41,523 nucleotides of DNA, taken from NCBI GenBank assembly GCA_028824415.1, contig JAPPDX010000035.1, positions 1-41,523 of the forward strand. The letters are read 5' to 3'. The notes under the pieces are model-generated. The model was not told the origin of the DNA. It was given only the letters and a program-made list of their open reading frames with translations, and did no database searches. The position numbers were made by a program, and so were the translations under genes. The first letter of the stretch is position 1. Every line of letters begins with the position of its first letter. The stretch is from a bacterium (GTDB lineage Bacteria; Actinomycetota; Acidimicrobiia; Acidimicrobiales; CATQHL01). Shown piece after piece: positions 17,498 through 25,569 of this stretch.

Positions 17498-18478
17498 CTA
17501 GGAGGCTCCGCTCGTCTGCGGGGCGGCCGTTGATGCGGCTTCCCCCGGTGACTCGTCGGGCTCGGGATCGGGGGCGTCGCGCAGGGCCCAGCCCATGAGG
17601 CGCAGCATCGCTCGCGCCGCCGGGCGCACCACAGCGCGCCGCAGCGGCCCGCACCGAAAGTCGTGGAGAGCCTGCGCCCACGGCGGCAAACTGTCGAACG
17701 CCGCCCAGAAGAGAATGCCGTACGCAAGTCGCGCCACGGGTGGCAGCGGGAAGGCGCGCAGGAAGTAGGCCGCCTCCCGGCTGAGTTCGCTGGCGGCGAC
17801 GGCGGGACGGAACCCGTCGATGACCGCCGCCAGTTCGGCCCGGCTGCGCGGCGGTGCAGCGACTCCCAACCGCTCGGCGACGGTGGCCATCTCTGCCACA
17901 TAGCGGTCGGGCAACTCGCCCGTCCTGAGTTCCGCCGCGGCCGCCTTCCTGGGGTCCCACGCCGGCAGGTTCGGAGTCAGGACGGTCTCGCCGCGACGGC
18001 GCGGGCGGCGCCCGAAACGCAGGAACGCCTCCAGGAAACTGTCCACTTCGGTGGCGTGAACCCAGGCCAGCAGATCGGCGTCGTCGGCCCGGTAGCGGCG
18101 TCCCTCGGGTGTCACGCCGGAGACGGAGAGGTGGACGCGCCGTACCGCCTCGATGGCCGCCTCGGCCTCCGGCAGTGAGCAGTAGGTGGTGGTGCCCAGG
18201 AAGAACACGGTGCGCCGCAGCCGTCCCAGCGGGTCCTGGCGGAAGTCCGAGTGCTCGCCGACGCCCTGCATGGCGACGGGGTGCAGCGACTGGAGCAGCA
18301 GCGCCCGGATGCCGCCAACCATCATCGAGGCCTCGGCGTGCACCAGCCACGCCGCCCCACCGGTCGGAAGCAAGGTGGGCGCCCCCGGCGTGGGGGCGAA
18401 CTTGCGCGAGCCGCTGCCCGACAGCACCGTGCGGATCGACCACGCCAAGCGGTTGCGCAGCGCCGCCGCGGGATTCAC
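17498..18478 (-). CDS. MpaB / rubber-oxygenase-like (DUF2236) oxygenase
   Basis: This 326-residue protein belongs to the family of ER-bound oxygenase MpaB and latex-clearing protein, proposed b-type-heme oxygenases that cleave or oxidise isoprenoid chains. Diagnostic features are the N-terminal AEASMMVGGIRALLLQSLHP with the conserved His, FRQDPLGRLRRT, and the YRADDADLLAWVHATEVDSF segment with the second conserved His. A C-terminal Pro/Glu/Ala-rich tail of about 25 residues seems disordered. The start GTG (18478-18476) was chosen because family similarity begins shortly after; the frame stays open further upstream through the tRNA gene, so start confidence is moderate. Its substrate is unknown. 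Confidence 0.82.
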   Translation of the reverse strand: MNPAAALRNRLAWSIRTVLSGSGSRKFAPTPGAPTLLPTGGAAWLVHAEASMMVGGIRALLLQSLHPVAMQGVGEHSDFRQDPLGRLRRTVFFLGTTTYCSLPEAEAAIEAVRRVHLSVSGVTPEGRRYRADDADLLAWVHATEVDSFLEAFLRFGRRPRRRGETVLTPNLPAWDPRKAAAAELRTGELPDRYVAEMATVAERLGVAAPPRSRAELAAVIDGFRPAVAASELSREAAYFLRAFPLPPVARLAYGILFWAAFDSLPPWAQALHDFRCGPLRRAVVRPAARAMLRLMGWALRDAPDPEPDESPGEAASTAAPQTSGAS

Positions 18479-18527
18479 GGCCGCCGCTCCGGCGCCCGCC
18501 CGCCGTCGCCCGGGAACTGCTGGGGAG

Positions 18528-18601
<74 letters not shown>

Positions 18602-18611
18602 TCGGGGGCCG

Positions 18612-18617
18612 AGGATA
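18612..18617 (-). promoter_or_regulatory. -10 element for tRNA-Pro
   Basis: TATCCT on the minus strand, preceded by TTGG, lies 10 nt before the tRNA 5' end. No convincing -35 is seen. Confidence 0.4.
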
Positions 18618-18645
18618 CCAAGGCCGAACCGCCGCGCCGGGCGGC

Positions 18646-19038
18646 TCAGCCGGCGCTCTCGTATAAGGTCCCACCCTCGGCCAGAGCCTGACGTCCCCGG
18701 CGCAGGCGGAAAGCGTCGAGCGGTTTGATCAGCCAACCGTCGGCGCGTGCCTGCCGGGCCAGGAAGGTGTCCGCAGGCCGGTCGAGCAGCATCAGCACCC
18801 TCTGTTCGGGCAGCCGCCCGGCATCGCTCTCGGCCCGCAGGTCCAGGCACGACGCCATTCCGCCCATGCTGCCGATCTGCAGGTCCACGATCACCAACTC
18901 GGGCTGCAGCTCCTCGGTGACGGCCACAAGATCCCGTCCCGAACGCACCCGGCTGACACGGGTGTCGTCGTCGGCGAGGGCCCCGGCAACCTCCTCGAAG
19001 GTCCAATCGGCGTCGGTTGCAAGCAGCACGTCGGCCAT
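18646..19038 (-). CDS. Stand-alone response-regulator receiver domain, atypical
   Basis: This 130-residue protein consists of one CheY-like receiver domain with no output domain. Acidic residues Asp9/Asp11 (LLATDADW), the phospho-acceptor Asp52 (LVIVDLQIGSMGG) and the conserved Lys in WLIKPLDAF are present. The Thr/Ser switch position after strand 4 is replaced (LMLLDRPADT), so phosphorylation signalling may differ from CheY. No histidine kinase is adjacent. It diverges from the STAS gene with only 52 bp between the starts. A TAGCCT -10 lies 6 nt before the ATG, suggesting a leaderless message. It could be an input to a partner-switching pathway, which is inference. Confidence 0.78.
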   Translation of the reverse strand: MADVLLATDADWTFEEVAGALADDDTRVSRVRSGRDLVAVTEELQPELVIVDLQIGSMGGMASCLDLRAESDAGRLPEQRVLMLLDRPADTFLARQARADGWLIKPLDAFRLRRGRQALAEGGTLYESAG

Positions 19039-19044
19039 ACCGTG

Positions 19045-19050
19045 AGGCTA
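19045..19050 (-). promoter_or_regulatory. -10 element of the leaderless receiver gene
   Basis: TAGCCT on the minus strand ends 6 nt before the ATG at 19038. Confidence 0.5.
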
Positions 19051-19059
19051 CCGGGGCGG

Positions 19060-19065
19060 TAGCAT
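19060..19065 (+). promoter_or_regulatory. -10 element of the STAS gene
   Basis: TAGCAT lies 25 nt upstream of the GTG at 19091. A GGGAGG ribosome site (19078-19083) lies between, so this gene, unlike its divergent neighbour, has a short leader. The two promoters overlap within 52 bp. Confidence 0.4.
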
Positions 19066-19090
19066 CCCCGGCGAGACGGGAGGTTGCCGC

Positions 19091-19438
19091 GTGTTCGAGG
19101 TTCAGGTGGAAGTCGCGGAGGACCACACCGTCTGCCGCCCTGTCGGCGAGTTGGACGCCTACACGGTCGGTGAGTTCCGCGAAGCCCTGAACGGCGTCGA
19201 TGAGACGGCCCGTCTGGTGGTGGACCTGAACGGCGTCCCGTTCATGGACTCGGCCGGTCTGGGAGCGCTTATCGGCGGCATCCGGCGGGTGCGCGACGGC
19301 GGCGGGACCATCGCCGTCCTCTGCGATCGGCCCGCCATCACCCGGCTGCTGCACACGACGGGCTTCGACCGGATCGTTCCGATGGTCGAGACCATGGCGG
19401 CGGCCATCGAGGCGCTCGGGCCCGTCGACGAATCCTGA
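19091..19438 (+). CDS. STAS-domain anti-sigma factor antagonist (SpoIIAA/RsbV type)
   Basis: This 115-residue single STAS domain is the switch protein that, when unphosphorylated, binds an RsbW-type kinase and frees a sigma factor. The motif GVPFMDSAGLGALIGG has the phosphorylatable Ser54. The N-terminal GELDAYTVGEFREAL is typical. The start GTG 19091 has a GGGAGG site 7 nt upstream. The likely class of partner, an RsbW-like kinase, is encoded 20 kb away at 39111; whether they interact is not known. The NfeD-like gene starts 7 bp downstream and may be co-transcribed. Confidence 0.92.
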   Translation: MFEVQVEVAEDHTVCRPVGELDAYTVGEFREALNGVDETARLVVDLNGVPFMDSAGLGALIGGIRRVRDGGGTIAVLCDRPAITRLLHTTGFDRIVPMVETMAAAIEALGPVDES

Positions 19439-19445
19439 TCCTTCG

Positions 19446-20858
19446 ATGCGCCGGAGTTCCCCTCCCGCTCCCGGCGCGCGCCGTGGGGCTTCCAGGACTC
19501 GGGGTGTCTTGCTGGCGGTGGCCCTAGCCGGCTCGGGCTGGCTGCTGACACTCTCGGGTCCGGTCGCGGCGCAGGCCGGGGACTGCCCGCCCGACTCAAC
19601 TGTCCCCGTCCCGGTTCGGGCGCCCGACCCCGGTGCAGACTTGGTCCAGGTGGTCGAGGTCGTCGGCTTGATGGATCCGGTGCTCAGCGACTTCGTGATC
19701 GACCGCATCGCCGGCGCCTCCCAGCCCGGCAGCGGCGTGCTGGCCGTGGTCCTGCGGGTCGACAGCCGTCGGGCCGTGGTCGGCGAGGCCGAACTGGGGA
19801 CGATCGCCGAGGCGATCGCCGGTTCCCGGGTGCCGGTCACCGCCTGGGTCGGTCCCTCGGGAGCGCGCGCCACCGGCGAGGTGGCCCAACTCCTGGCGCT
19901 CGCCGACCGGGTGGGCGTGGCGCCCGGGGCGCGGCTCGGCGAGACCGGCGATCAGGTGCTCGACTGCGGTCGCTTCGGCCGGCTCTGGGGATCCAACGCG
20001 CCGCTGCTGGCCGACCGCACTGTCAGCCACAGCGAGGCCACCACCAGCGGTGTGGCACCGGCGCCGGCGCCCACGCTCGGTGAGTTCCTGTTCACCCTGG
20101 AGGACCTGGGCTTCGAGACCGAGGAGGTGGTCGACGACGAGTCCGGTGAGATCCGCCTCGAACCGCGCACCTCGGTGCAGTTCGTGAGCCTGCCGTTCGT
20201 CGGGGGGATCATGCACACAGTGGCGAGCCCGCCACTGGCGTACCTGCTGCTGCTCATCGCCCTGTCGCTGCTGCTTCTGGAGTTGTACACCGCGGGTGTG
20301 GGGATTGCGGGTGTCGTGGGCGCCGCCAGCGGCATCCTGGCGCTCTACGGGCTGGCCGTGCTGCCGACCAACGGCTACGCCATCGCCCTGATCGTCTTCG
20401 CCTTCTTCGCCTTCGCCATCGACGTCCAGACAGGGGTGCCCCGCCTCTGGACCGCCATCGGGACCGCAAGCGTCGTCGCCGGGACGCTGACGCTCTACGA
20501 CGGGGTCTCCATGTCGTGGGTGCCGATGCTGGGAGGGCTCGTCGCGCTGATGCTCGGCGTTCTGGGAGGCATGCCGCCGCTCATACGCAGCCGTTTCTCC
20601 ACGCCCACCATCGGACGCGAGTGGATGATCGGTATGCGTGGCGAGGCTGTGGAGCCGCTGCATCCGTTCGGGATCGTTCGCATCGCCGAGAGCCTGTGGC
20701 GGGCCCGCACCTTCCGGGCATCGCCGGTCCCACCCGGCGGGCCGGTGGAGGTCACCGGTATCGATGGGCTGTTGCTGGAGGTGTCACCGGTGGAGGTCCC
20801 CGAGGAGCCCCAGAGCACCGGCGACGAGCAGGCCACCGACGGCGAGGAGACCGGCTAG
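19446..20858 (+). CDS. NfeD-like membrane protein (ClpP-class protease fold)
   Basis: This 470-residue membrane protein resembles long-form NfeD. An N-terminal signal anchor (GVLLAVALAGSGWLLTLSGP) leads to an extracytoplasmic ClpP-like domain of about residues 45-230. Four or more membrane segments follow at about 245-375 (PPLAYLLLLIALSLLLLELY, GIAGVVGAASGILALYGLAV and others). A C-terminal soluble OB-fold (NfeDC) contains MRGEAVEPLHPFGIVRI. The Ser of the protease-like site is recognisable in WVGPSGARATGEV. The partner Lys of the Ser-Lys dyad is not obvious in the downstream APGARLGETG segment, so it may be inactive. Such proteins usually act with stomatin/SPFH proteins in membrane quality control; none is encoded nearby. 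Confidence 0.82.
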   Translation: MRRSSPPAPGARRGASRTRGVLLAVALAGSGWLLTLSGPVAAQAGDCPPDSTVPVPVRAPDPGADLVQVVEVVGLMDPVLSDFVIDRIAGASQPGSGVLAVVLRVDSRRAVVGEAELGTIAEAIAGSRVPVTAWVGPSGARATGEVAQLLALADRVGVAPGARLGETGDQVLDCGRFGRLWGSNAPLLADRTVSHSEATTSGVAPAPAPTLGEFLFTLEDLGFETEEVVDDESGEIRLEPRTSVQFVSLPFVGGIMHTVASPPLAYLLLLIALSLLLLELYTAGVGIAGVVGAASGILALYGLAVLPTNGYAIALIVFAFFAFAIDVQTGVPRLWTAIGTASVVAGTLTLYDGVSMSWVPMLGGLVALMLGVLGGMPPLIRSRFSTPTIGREWMIGMRGEAVEPLHPFGIVRIAESLWRARTFRASPVPPGGPVEVTGIDGLLLEVSPVEVPEEPQSTGDEQATDGEETG

Positions 20859-20900
20859 CGGCATCGGCGCGCGTGCCGGGGACGAATCTTCAATCTCGTC

Positions 20901-20929
20901 TTGTGCTGGATCGAATGCCGTCCTATGGT
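20901..20929 (+). promoter_or_regulatory. Promoter of the whiB gene
   Basis: TTGTGC (20901-20906) and TATGGT (20924-20929) are separated by 17 bp. The implied start of transcription is about 17 nt upstream of GTG 20954, leaving a short leader with GGGGAG (20943-20948) as ribosome site. Confidence 0.5.
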
Positions 20930-20953
20930 CGCCCCCGTGATTGGGGAGACGGC

Positions 20954-21202
20954 GTGAGCGCGATCACCGACGGCGCCGAATGGCAGATGCGGGCGGCCTG
21001 CCGGGGGCCCCAATCAGTGGTGTTCTTCCCGCCCACGGTGGCGGAGGGCAAGGAGGAGCGATCCGAGCGCGAGCGGCGCGCCAAGGCCATCTGTGCCCAG
21101 TGTTCGGTGATCACCGAGTGTCTCGATTACGCCCTTCGGATCCGCGAGCCTCACGGCATCTGGGGTGGACTGAACGAGCAGGAGCGTCGCCGGCTGTTCT
21201 GA
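20954..21202 (+). CDS. WhiB-family transcriptional regulator
   Basis: This 82-residue Actinobacteria-specific iron-sulfur regulator has four cluster-binding cysteines, Cys16 (AACRG), Cys47 and Cys50 (CAQC) and Cys56 (TEC). They are followed by the turn GIWGG and a basic tail EQERRRLF. WhiB proteins bind a 4Fe-4S cluster and often contact the region 4 domain of the principal sigma factor. GTG 20954 has a GGGGAG site; an in-frame upstream ATG (within TCGAATGCCG) would add about 13 residues but lies before the predicted transcription start. It converges with selB. The subclass cannot be fixed from this view. Confidence 0.93.
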   Translation: MSAITDGAEWQMRAACRGPQSVVFFPPTVAEGKEERSERERRAKAICAQCSVITECLDYALRIREPHGIWGGLNEQERRRLF

Positions 21203-21235
21203 GTGCCGACGACTGCGCTGAGAGCCGCGGTAAGC

Positions 21236-21257
21236 GGTTCCGGCGGCGCCGGGAACC
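21236..21257. terminator. Hairpin between convergent whiB and selB
   Basis: The inverted repeat GGTTCC ... GGAACC, extended by GGC/GCC pairing, lies between the two stop codons (21202 and 21268). It could act for both directions. No U-tract is present on either side, so intrinsic termination strength is doubtful. Confidence 0.35.
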
Positions 21258-21267
21258 CTCCAGTTGC

Positions 21268-23034
21268 TCAATCGGTGCTGTCGAGGGATGGCTCGGTCCC
21301 GGTCCGGCCCGGGAGGCGGCGCCCGGCGATGCGCAGGTCGCCGCGCCGGCGGGTCACCCCGCCGGCGTCCAGCGCCGCCAGCAGCGGCAGGGCGAACTTC
21401 CGGCTCGTGCCGACGGCATCGCGGAACTCGGCGACGGTGAACCCCTCGGACCGGCGGTCGAGCAGCCGGGTGACCTCCTCGGCAGCCCGGTGGATGGCGA
21501 CCGCCGGGAAGATCACGCCGTCCAGGGACACGACCAGACCCCGCCGCAGCATCTCCCGCAACTCCTCCGGAGCCAACGCGGGGACACCGGGCGCGGCCGG
21601 TTCAGGGGGCGCGAAGGGCTGCTCAGCCAGCGCGCCCAGAAATGGATGCTCGCTGAGCGTGTCGAGGTGGCGGGCGGGGCGAGCCCTCCCGGCCTCGACG
21701 ACGACATCGTCGAGATGCTCGGCGACGGCCCGCTGCTGCTCGCTGAGAACGGCCAGGTCGAGGCCCAGGTCCGAGGCCTCGGCGATCCGAGCCCGGATCT
21801 CGTCCCGGGCGGCCTGCAGCGTCGCAGGGTCGACCACCCAGCCGGCGAGGTCGGGCGGACGTCGCTCGCCGGTTAGGCGCCATAGTTCGTCGGGCCGTAC
21901 CCAGCCTCGCTCGGCGATGACCCGGTCCACGGAGCGATCGGGCCGAGCCCGCGCGGCGGCAAGGCGCGGGTCCACGTCGAGGATCTCACCACCGCCGACC
22001 GTCTCGGCCCGCCCGCTCTCGCGCAGTACGAAGCGGTCTCCGGGCCGCAGCGGCAGCCGGCAGGGAAGGTGTAGCCGCACCGCGCCCTGGCTGCCCGGCC
22101 GGAGGGACTCGCTCCCCAGGATGCGCATGCGCACGCTGAACTCGCCGGCGCCCAGGTAGGCCACGTAGGCCCCTCGCCGGGACACCTCGTGGTCCAGCGA
22201 TTCCAGCACGGCCAGGGAGGCGTCGACGGTGCGGGTCAGGTGCCACTGGTCCTCTTGGACGACCACGTGGCCGCGCCCCACATCGCCGTGGTTGACGCCG
22301 ACGAGGTTCAGGGCGGTGCGATGTCCGGGGCCCACGCTGTCCTGGGCCGCGTAGAGGCTCTGGATGGCGCGCACCCGCACCCGCCGGCGGCCCGGCCGGA
22401 CCGCCAGCTCGTCGCCGGTGGTGATCGTTCCGCCGGTGAGGGTGCCGGTGACCACGGTGCCCGCCCCCGGCGCCACGAAGGCCCGGTCAACCCACAGGCG
22501 GGGCCGCCCGGCGTCCACCGCCGGCGGTGTGCGGGCCAGCAGCCGGTCGAGGGCGGCGGCGAATTCCTCCATTCCGGTACCCGAGATGCTGTCGGTCGCC
22601 ACGATCTCGGCGTCGGCCAGGAACGTGCCGGACAGGTGGTCCGAGGTGTCCAGGCGGGCGATCTCGGCGAGCTCGCTGTCCACGAGGTCCACCTTGGTGA
22701 GGACCACCAGTCCGCTGGCGATGCCCAGCAGCTCCAGGATGCGCAAGTGCTCCTCCGACTGCGGCTTCCAGCCCTCGGTTGCGGCGACGACGAAGATGCA
22801 GGCGTCGGTGGCGCCCACGCCGGCCAGCATGTTCCGGATGAACCTGATGTGACCCGGTACGTCCACGATGGCGCAGCGTCGCCCGCTCGGCAGTTCGGCG
22901 GCGGCGAAGCCCAGGTCTATCGTCAGGCCGCGCCGACGTTCCTCTTCGAAGCGGTCGGGATCGGTGCCGGTCAGCGCTTTGACCAGGGTGGACTTACCGT
23001 GGTCGACGTGGCCGGCGGTGGCGACGACGTGCAC
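21268..23034 (-). CDS. selB: Selenocysteine-specific translation elongation factor SelB
   Basis: This 588-residue GTPase delivers selenocysteyl-tRNA(Sec) to in-frame UGA codons. The G1 motif is GHVDHGKST, G3 is DVPGH and G4 is TKVD. The short N-terminus and ERRRGLTIDLGFA switch region are SelB-like rather than EF-Tu-like. Translation-factor beta-barrel domains follow to about residue 340. The C-terminal winged-helix region that reads the SECIS RNA hairpin includes FTVAEFRDAVGTSRKFALPL near the end. Length is normal. The start is GTG (23034-23032), 26 bp after the selA stop, and it is the last gene of an mrp-ACAD-selA-selB operon. tRNA-Sec is at 33846 on the other strand. Confidence 0.97.
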   Translation of the reverse strand: MHVVATAGHVDHGKSTLVKALTGTDPDRFEEERRRGLTIDLGFAAAELPSGRRCAIVDVPGHIRFIRNMLAGVGATDACIFVVAATEGWKPQSEEHLRILELLGIASGLVVLTKVDLVDSELAEIARLDTSDHLSGTFLADAEIVATDSISGTGMEEFAAALDRLLARTPPAVDAGRPRLWVDRAFVAPGAGTVVTGTLTGGTITTGDELAVRPGRRRVRVRAIQSLYAAQDSVGPGHRTALNLVGVNHGDVGRGHVVVQEDQWHLTRTVDASLAVLESLDHEVSRRGAYVAYLGAGEFSVRMRILGSESLRPGSQGAVRLHLPCRLPLRPGDRFVLRESGRAETVGGGEILDVDPRLAAARARPDRSVDRVIAERGWVRPDELWRLTGERRPPDLAGWVVDPATLQAARDEIRARIAEASDLGLDLAVLSEQQRAVAEHLDDVVVEAGRARPARHLDTLSEHPFLGALAEQPFAPPEPAAPGVPALAPEELREMLRRGLVVSLDGVIFPAVAIHRAAEEVTRLLDRRSEGFTVAEFRDAVGTSRKFALPLLAALDAGGVTRRRGDLRIAGRRLPGRTGTEPSLDSTD

Positions 23035-23060
23035 GCTGCCCTCGCCGCGGATCCTGCCGG

Positions 23061-24383
23061 CTACGCGCCGCCGCCGGCCACGGAGGTCCGGCAGGCCGCG
23101 GCCACCATGCCGTCGTCGGCGGGGTCCACTGTGCGCAGATCCAGGAAGGTTTGCTGCCCGGCCACCCTGGCAACCACCGGAACCTCGTGATCCCGCAGGG
23201 CCCCGGCGCGGTCCCCGGGCAGCACGATGCCCGCTGAGGGGATCTCAACCCCCGGCAGGGTGCCGCCGCCGGTGGTGGCCGCCATGTCGCGCACCTCGCC
23301 GACGCCGATCGATGCGGCGCGGGAGCGCAACTCGGCGACCGGGCGGGTTGCCATGCGCCAGAACGGGATGTCATCACCGCGCCGATGGAGGTAGGTGAGC
23401 GCCAGCGACTGCAGGGTCTCCAGCACCAGCCCGCCCGCACGGAAGGCGCGTGCCAGAGGATGGCGGGCGCAACGCGTCACCAGATCGGCGTTCCCGACGA
23501 TGATGCCCGCCTGTGGCCCGCCCAGCAGCTTGTCGCCCGAGAACGTCACCAGGTCGGCGCCGGCGGCGAGGGTCTGCCGGGCTGCGGGCTCGCCGCGCAG
23601 CCATGGCGGCGGCCCGCCCGCCAGCCATTGACAGGCCTCGTCGAGGAGGCCCGACCCGATGTCGACCACCAGCGGCACGCCGAGGTTCGCAAGCTCGCCG
23701 ACCGCGGGTGCCTCGGTGAACCCGACGATGCGGTAGTTGGATTGGTGCACCCGCAGGCACAGCGCCACGTCGCCCGAGTCGACGGCGGCCTCGTAGTCCT
23801 GGCGCCGGGTCCGGTTCGTGGTGCCTACCTCCACGAGTCTCGCCCCGGACTGCGCCACGATCTCCGGCACCCGGAATCCACCGCCGATCTCCACGAGTTC
23901 CCCGCGGCTGACCGCCACGCCGCGACCTGCGGCGAGCGCGCCCAGCACCAGCGTGACCGCGGCGGCGCAGTTGTTGACGACGAGGGCGGCCTCGGCGCCG
24001 CAGAGTCTTGCCAGCAGGCCTGCGGCGTGAGCGTGACGGTCCCCCCGGACGCCCCGCCGGGTGTCGAACTCCAGACTGGAGTAGCGCAGCGGGGTCGCGA
24101 CCGCGGCACTCTCGACGGCACCCAGCGGCGCTCGACCCAGGTTGGTGTGCAGCAGCACGCCGGTGGCGTTGATGACCGGTTGCAGCAGCGACCGCTCGAT
24201 GGCTGCGGCGCGGGCCGAGGCGCCGGCGGGATCGCCGGCGGCGATGGCCTCACGGGCCGCTTCGACGAGTAGCCCGTGCGGCAGTCCACTTGCGGCGAGA
24301 GACTTCGCCAGCGAGTCGACGCTCGGCGGTCGGGCGTGCCCCTCGGGCGCCGGGGCTGGCACTGTGCTCCGGCGGTCGTTCAC
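23061..24383 (-). CDS. selA: L-seryl-tRNA(Sec) selenium transferase SelA
   Basis: This 440-residue PLP enzyme converts seryl-tRNA(Sec) to selenocysteyl-tRNA(Sec) using selenophosphate. The PLP lysine lies in TFSGDKLLGGPQAG. INATGVLLHTNLGRAPL, NNCAAAVTLVLGAL and SRGELVEIGGGFRVP are diagnostic. Length and termini are normal. The start GTG (24383-24381) was chosen because the product then begins VNDRRSTVPAP, in line with bacterial SelA; the frame remains open upstream but runs into the acyl-CoA dehydrogenase gene. It sits 22 bp after that gene and 26 bp before selB. Selenophosphate synthetase (selD) is needed for function and is not in the window. Confidence 0.96.
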   Translation of the reverse strand: MNDRRSTVPAPAPEGHARPPSVDSLAKSLAASGLPHGLLVEAAREAIAAGDPAGASARAAAIERSLLQPVINATGVLLHTNLGRAPLGAVESAAVATPLRYSSLEFDTRRGVRGDRHAHAAGLLARLCGAEAALVVNNCAAAVTLVLGALAAGRGVAVSRGELVEIGGGFRVPEIVAQSGARLVEVGTTNRTRRQDYEAAVDSGDVALCLRVHQSNYRIVGFTEAPAVGELANLGVPLVVDIGSGLLDEACQWLAGGPPPWLRGEPAARQTLAAGADLVTFSGDKLLGGPQAGIIVGNADLVTRCARHPLARAFRAGGLVLETLQSLALTYLHRRGDDIPFWRMATRPVAELRSRAASIGVGEVRDMAATTGGGTLPGVEIPSAGIVLPGDRAGALRDHEVPVVARVAGQQTFLDLRTVDPADDGMVAAACRTSVAGGGA

Positions 24384-24405
24384 GAAACCAGGGCCATGGC
24401 CCCGC

Positions 24406-25569
24406 TCAGAGCCCCCTGGGCAGCCCGCACGACTCTGCGATGAGGCTGCGGGCCATCTCGTTGTTGATGGGGGCGATCCGGTAGATGCGGGTGTCGCGCC
24501 AGTAGCGCTGCATGTCCGTCTCGGCGGCGTAGCCCATGCCGCCGAGCATCTGGATGCCCAGGTCGGCGGCTGCGACCGCGTACTCCGAGGCGAGGACCTT
24601 GGCCATCGTCGCCTCCGTCCCGCAGGGCTCGCCGATCGATTGCAGCCAGGCGGCCTCGTAGGTGATGAGCTCGGCTTGGCGCTGCCACATCCTGATGTCG
24701 GCCACATTGTGTTGCAGTGCCTGGAACTCGCCGATCCGCCGGCCGAACGCCTCCCGGGTGGTCAGGTGGGCAACCGCCTCCTCCAGGACCCCGTCCAGGA
24801 CCCCGCAACACAGCGCCGCCACGAGGATCCGCTCGTTGTTCAGAGAGGCCAGCAGCTGATGCCAGCCGCGGCCCGCCTCGCCGAGCACCAACTCGTCGGG
24901 CACGAACACGTCCTCCAAGTACACCTCATAGGAGGGAACGGCCCGCATTCCCAGCTTGGGGATCGACGTAAGTTCGAGCCCGTCGGCGGGTTGGGGGACC
25001 AGGAAAACCGTTGTGCCGAGGCTCTTGCGCGGTGGGTTGGGATCCGAACGGGCCAGGAGCAGCAGGTAGTCGGACTGCGCCGCCGCCGTGCACCAGATCT
25101 TGCGACCGCTGATGCGCCAGCCGCCGTCGCAGCGCGTCGCGGTGGTGCGCAGGGCCCCGAGCAGATCGGTGCCGCCTCCCGGCTCGGTCATCGAGATGGC
25201 GAACCGGAGCCTGCCCTCGGCCAGGTCGGGGAGGAAGCGCTCCTTCTGCTCGTCGGATCCGAAGGCGCTGAGCGACTTGGCCCCGGCGAAGGAGGAAATG
25301 CCCCAGATCCACGTCAGCCCCGCGAGCGACCGTCCCAGCTCTTGGCAGAGCAGCGCCTGCTCAACGGCTGTCCCGCCCTGGCCGCCGTAGGCGGGGTCGA
25401 TGCCGATGGCGTGGAAGCCGGCGGCCGCCATGGTGTCCCAGAGCTCGTACGGGTACTGCCCCTCGGCGGCCTCGAGGTCGCGGGCCACCGACTTCGGGCA
25501 CTCCCGCTCCACCCAATCGCGCAGCATCTTGCGGAACGCGAGCTGCTCGTCGCTGAAGCGGAAGTTCAC
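24406..25569 (-). CDS. Acyl-CoA dehydrogenase family protein
   Basis: This 387-residue FAD flavoprotein oxidises acyl-CoA thioesters at C2-C3, or a related substrate. Order of features: N-terminal helical domain (FSDEQLAFRKMLRDWVE), the FAD-binding ISMTEPGGGTDLLG, RISGRKIWCTAAAQSD, then REAFGRRIGEFQALQHNVAD and MLGGMGYAAETDMQRYWRD. The segment that usually holds the catalytic Glu (YEGT) reads IYRIAPINNEM. The base may instead be the Glu in LNNERILVAA, as in isovaleryl-CoA-dehydrogenase-type enzymes; this is inference. GTG 25569 overlaps the mrp stop (GTGA), and selA follows after 22 bp. Operon position between mrp and selA is unusual. Confidence 0.92.
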   Translation of the reverse strand: MNFRFSDEQLAFRKMLRDWVERECPKSVARDLEAAEGQYPYELWDTMAAAGFHAIGIDPAYGGQGGTAVEQALLCQELGRSLAGLTWIWGISSFAGAKSLSAFGSDEQKERFLPDLAEGRLRFAISMTEPGGGTDLLGALRTTATRCDGGWRISGRKIWCTAAAQSDYLLLLARSDPNPPRKSLGTTVFLVPQPADGLELTSIPKLGMRAVPSYEVYLEDVFVPDELVLGEAGRGWHQLLASLNNERILVAALCCGVLDGVLEEAVAHLTTREAFGRRIGEFQALQHNVADIRMWQRQAELITYEAAWLQSIGEPCGTEATMAKVLASEYAVAAADLGIQMLGGMGYAAETDMQRYWRDTRIYRIAPINNEMARSLIAESCGLPRGL

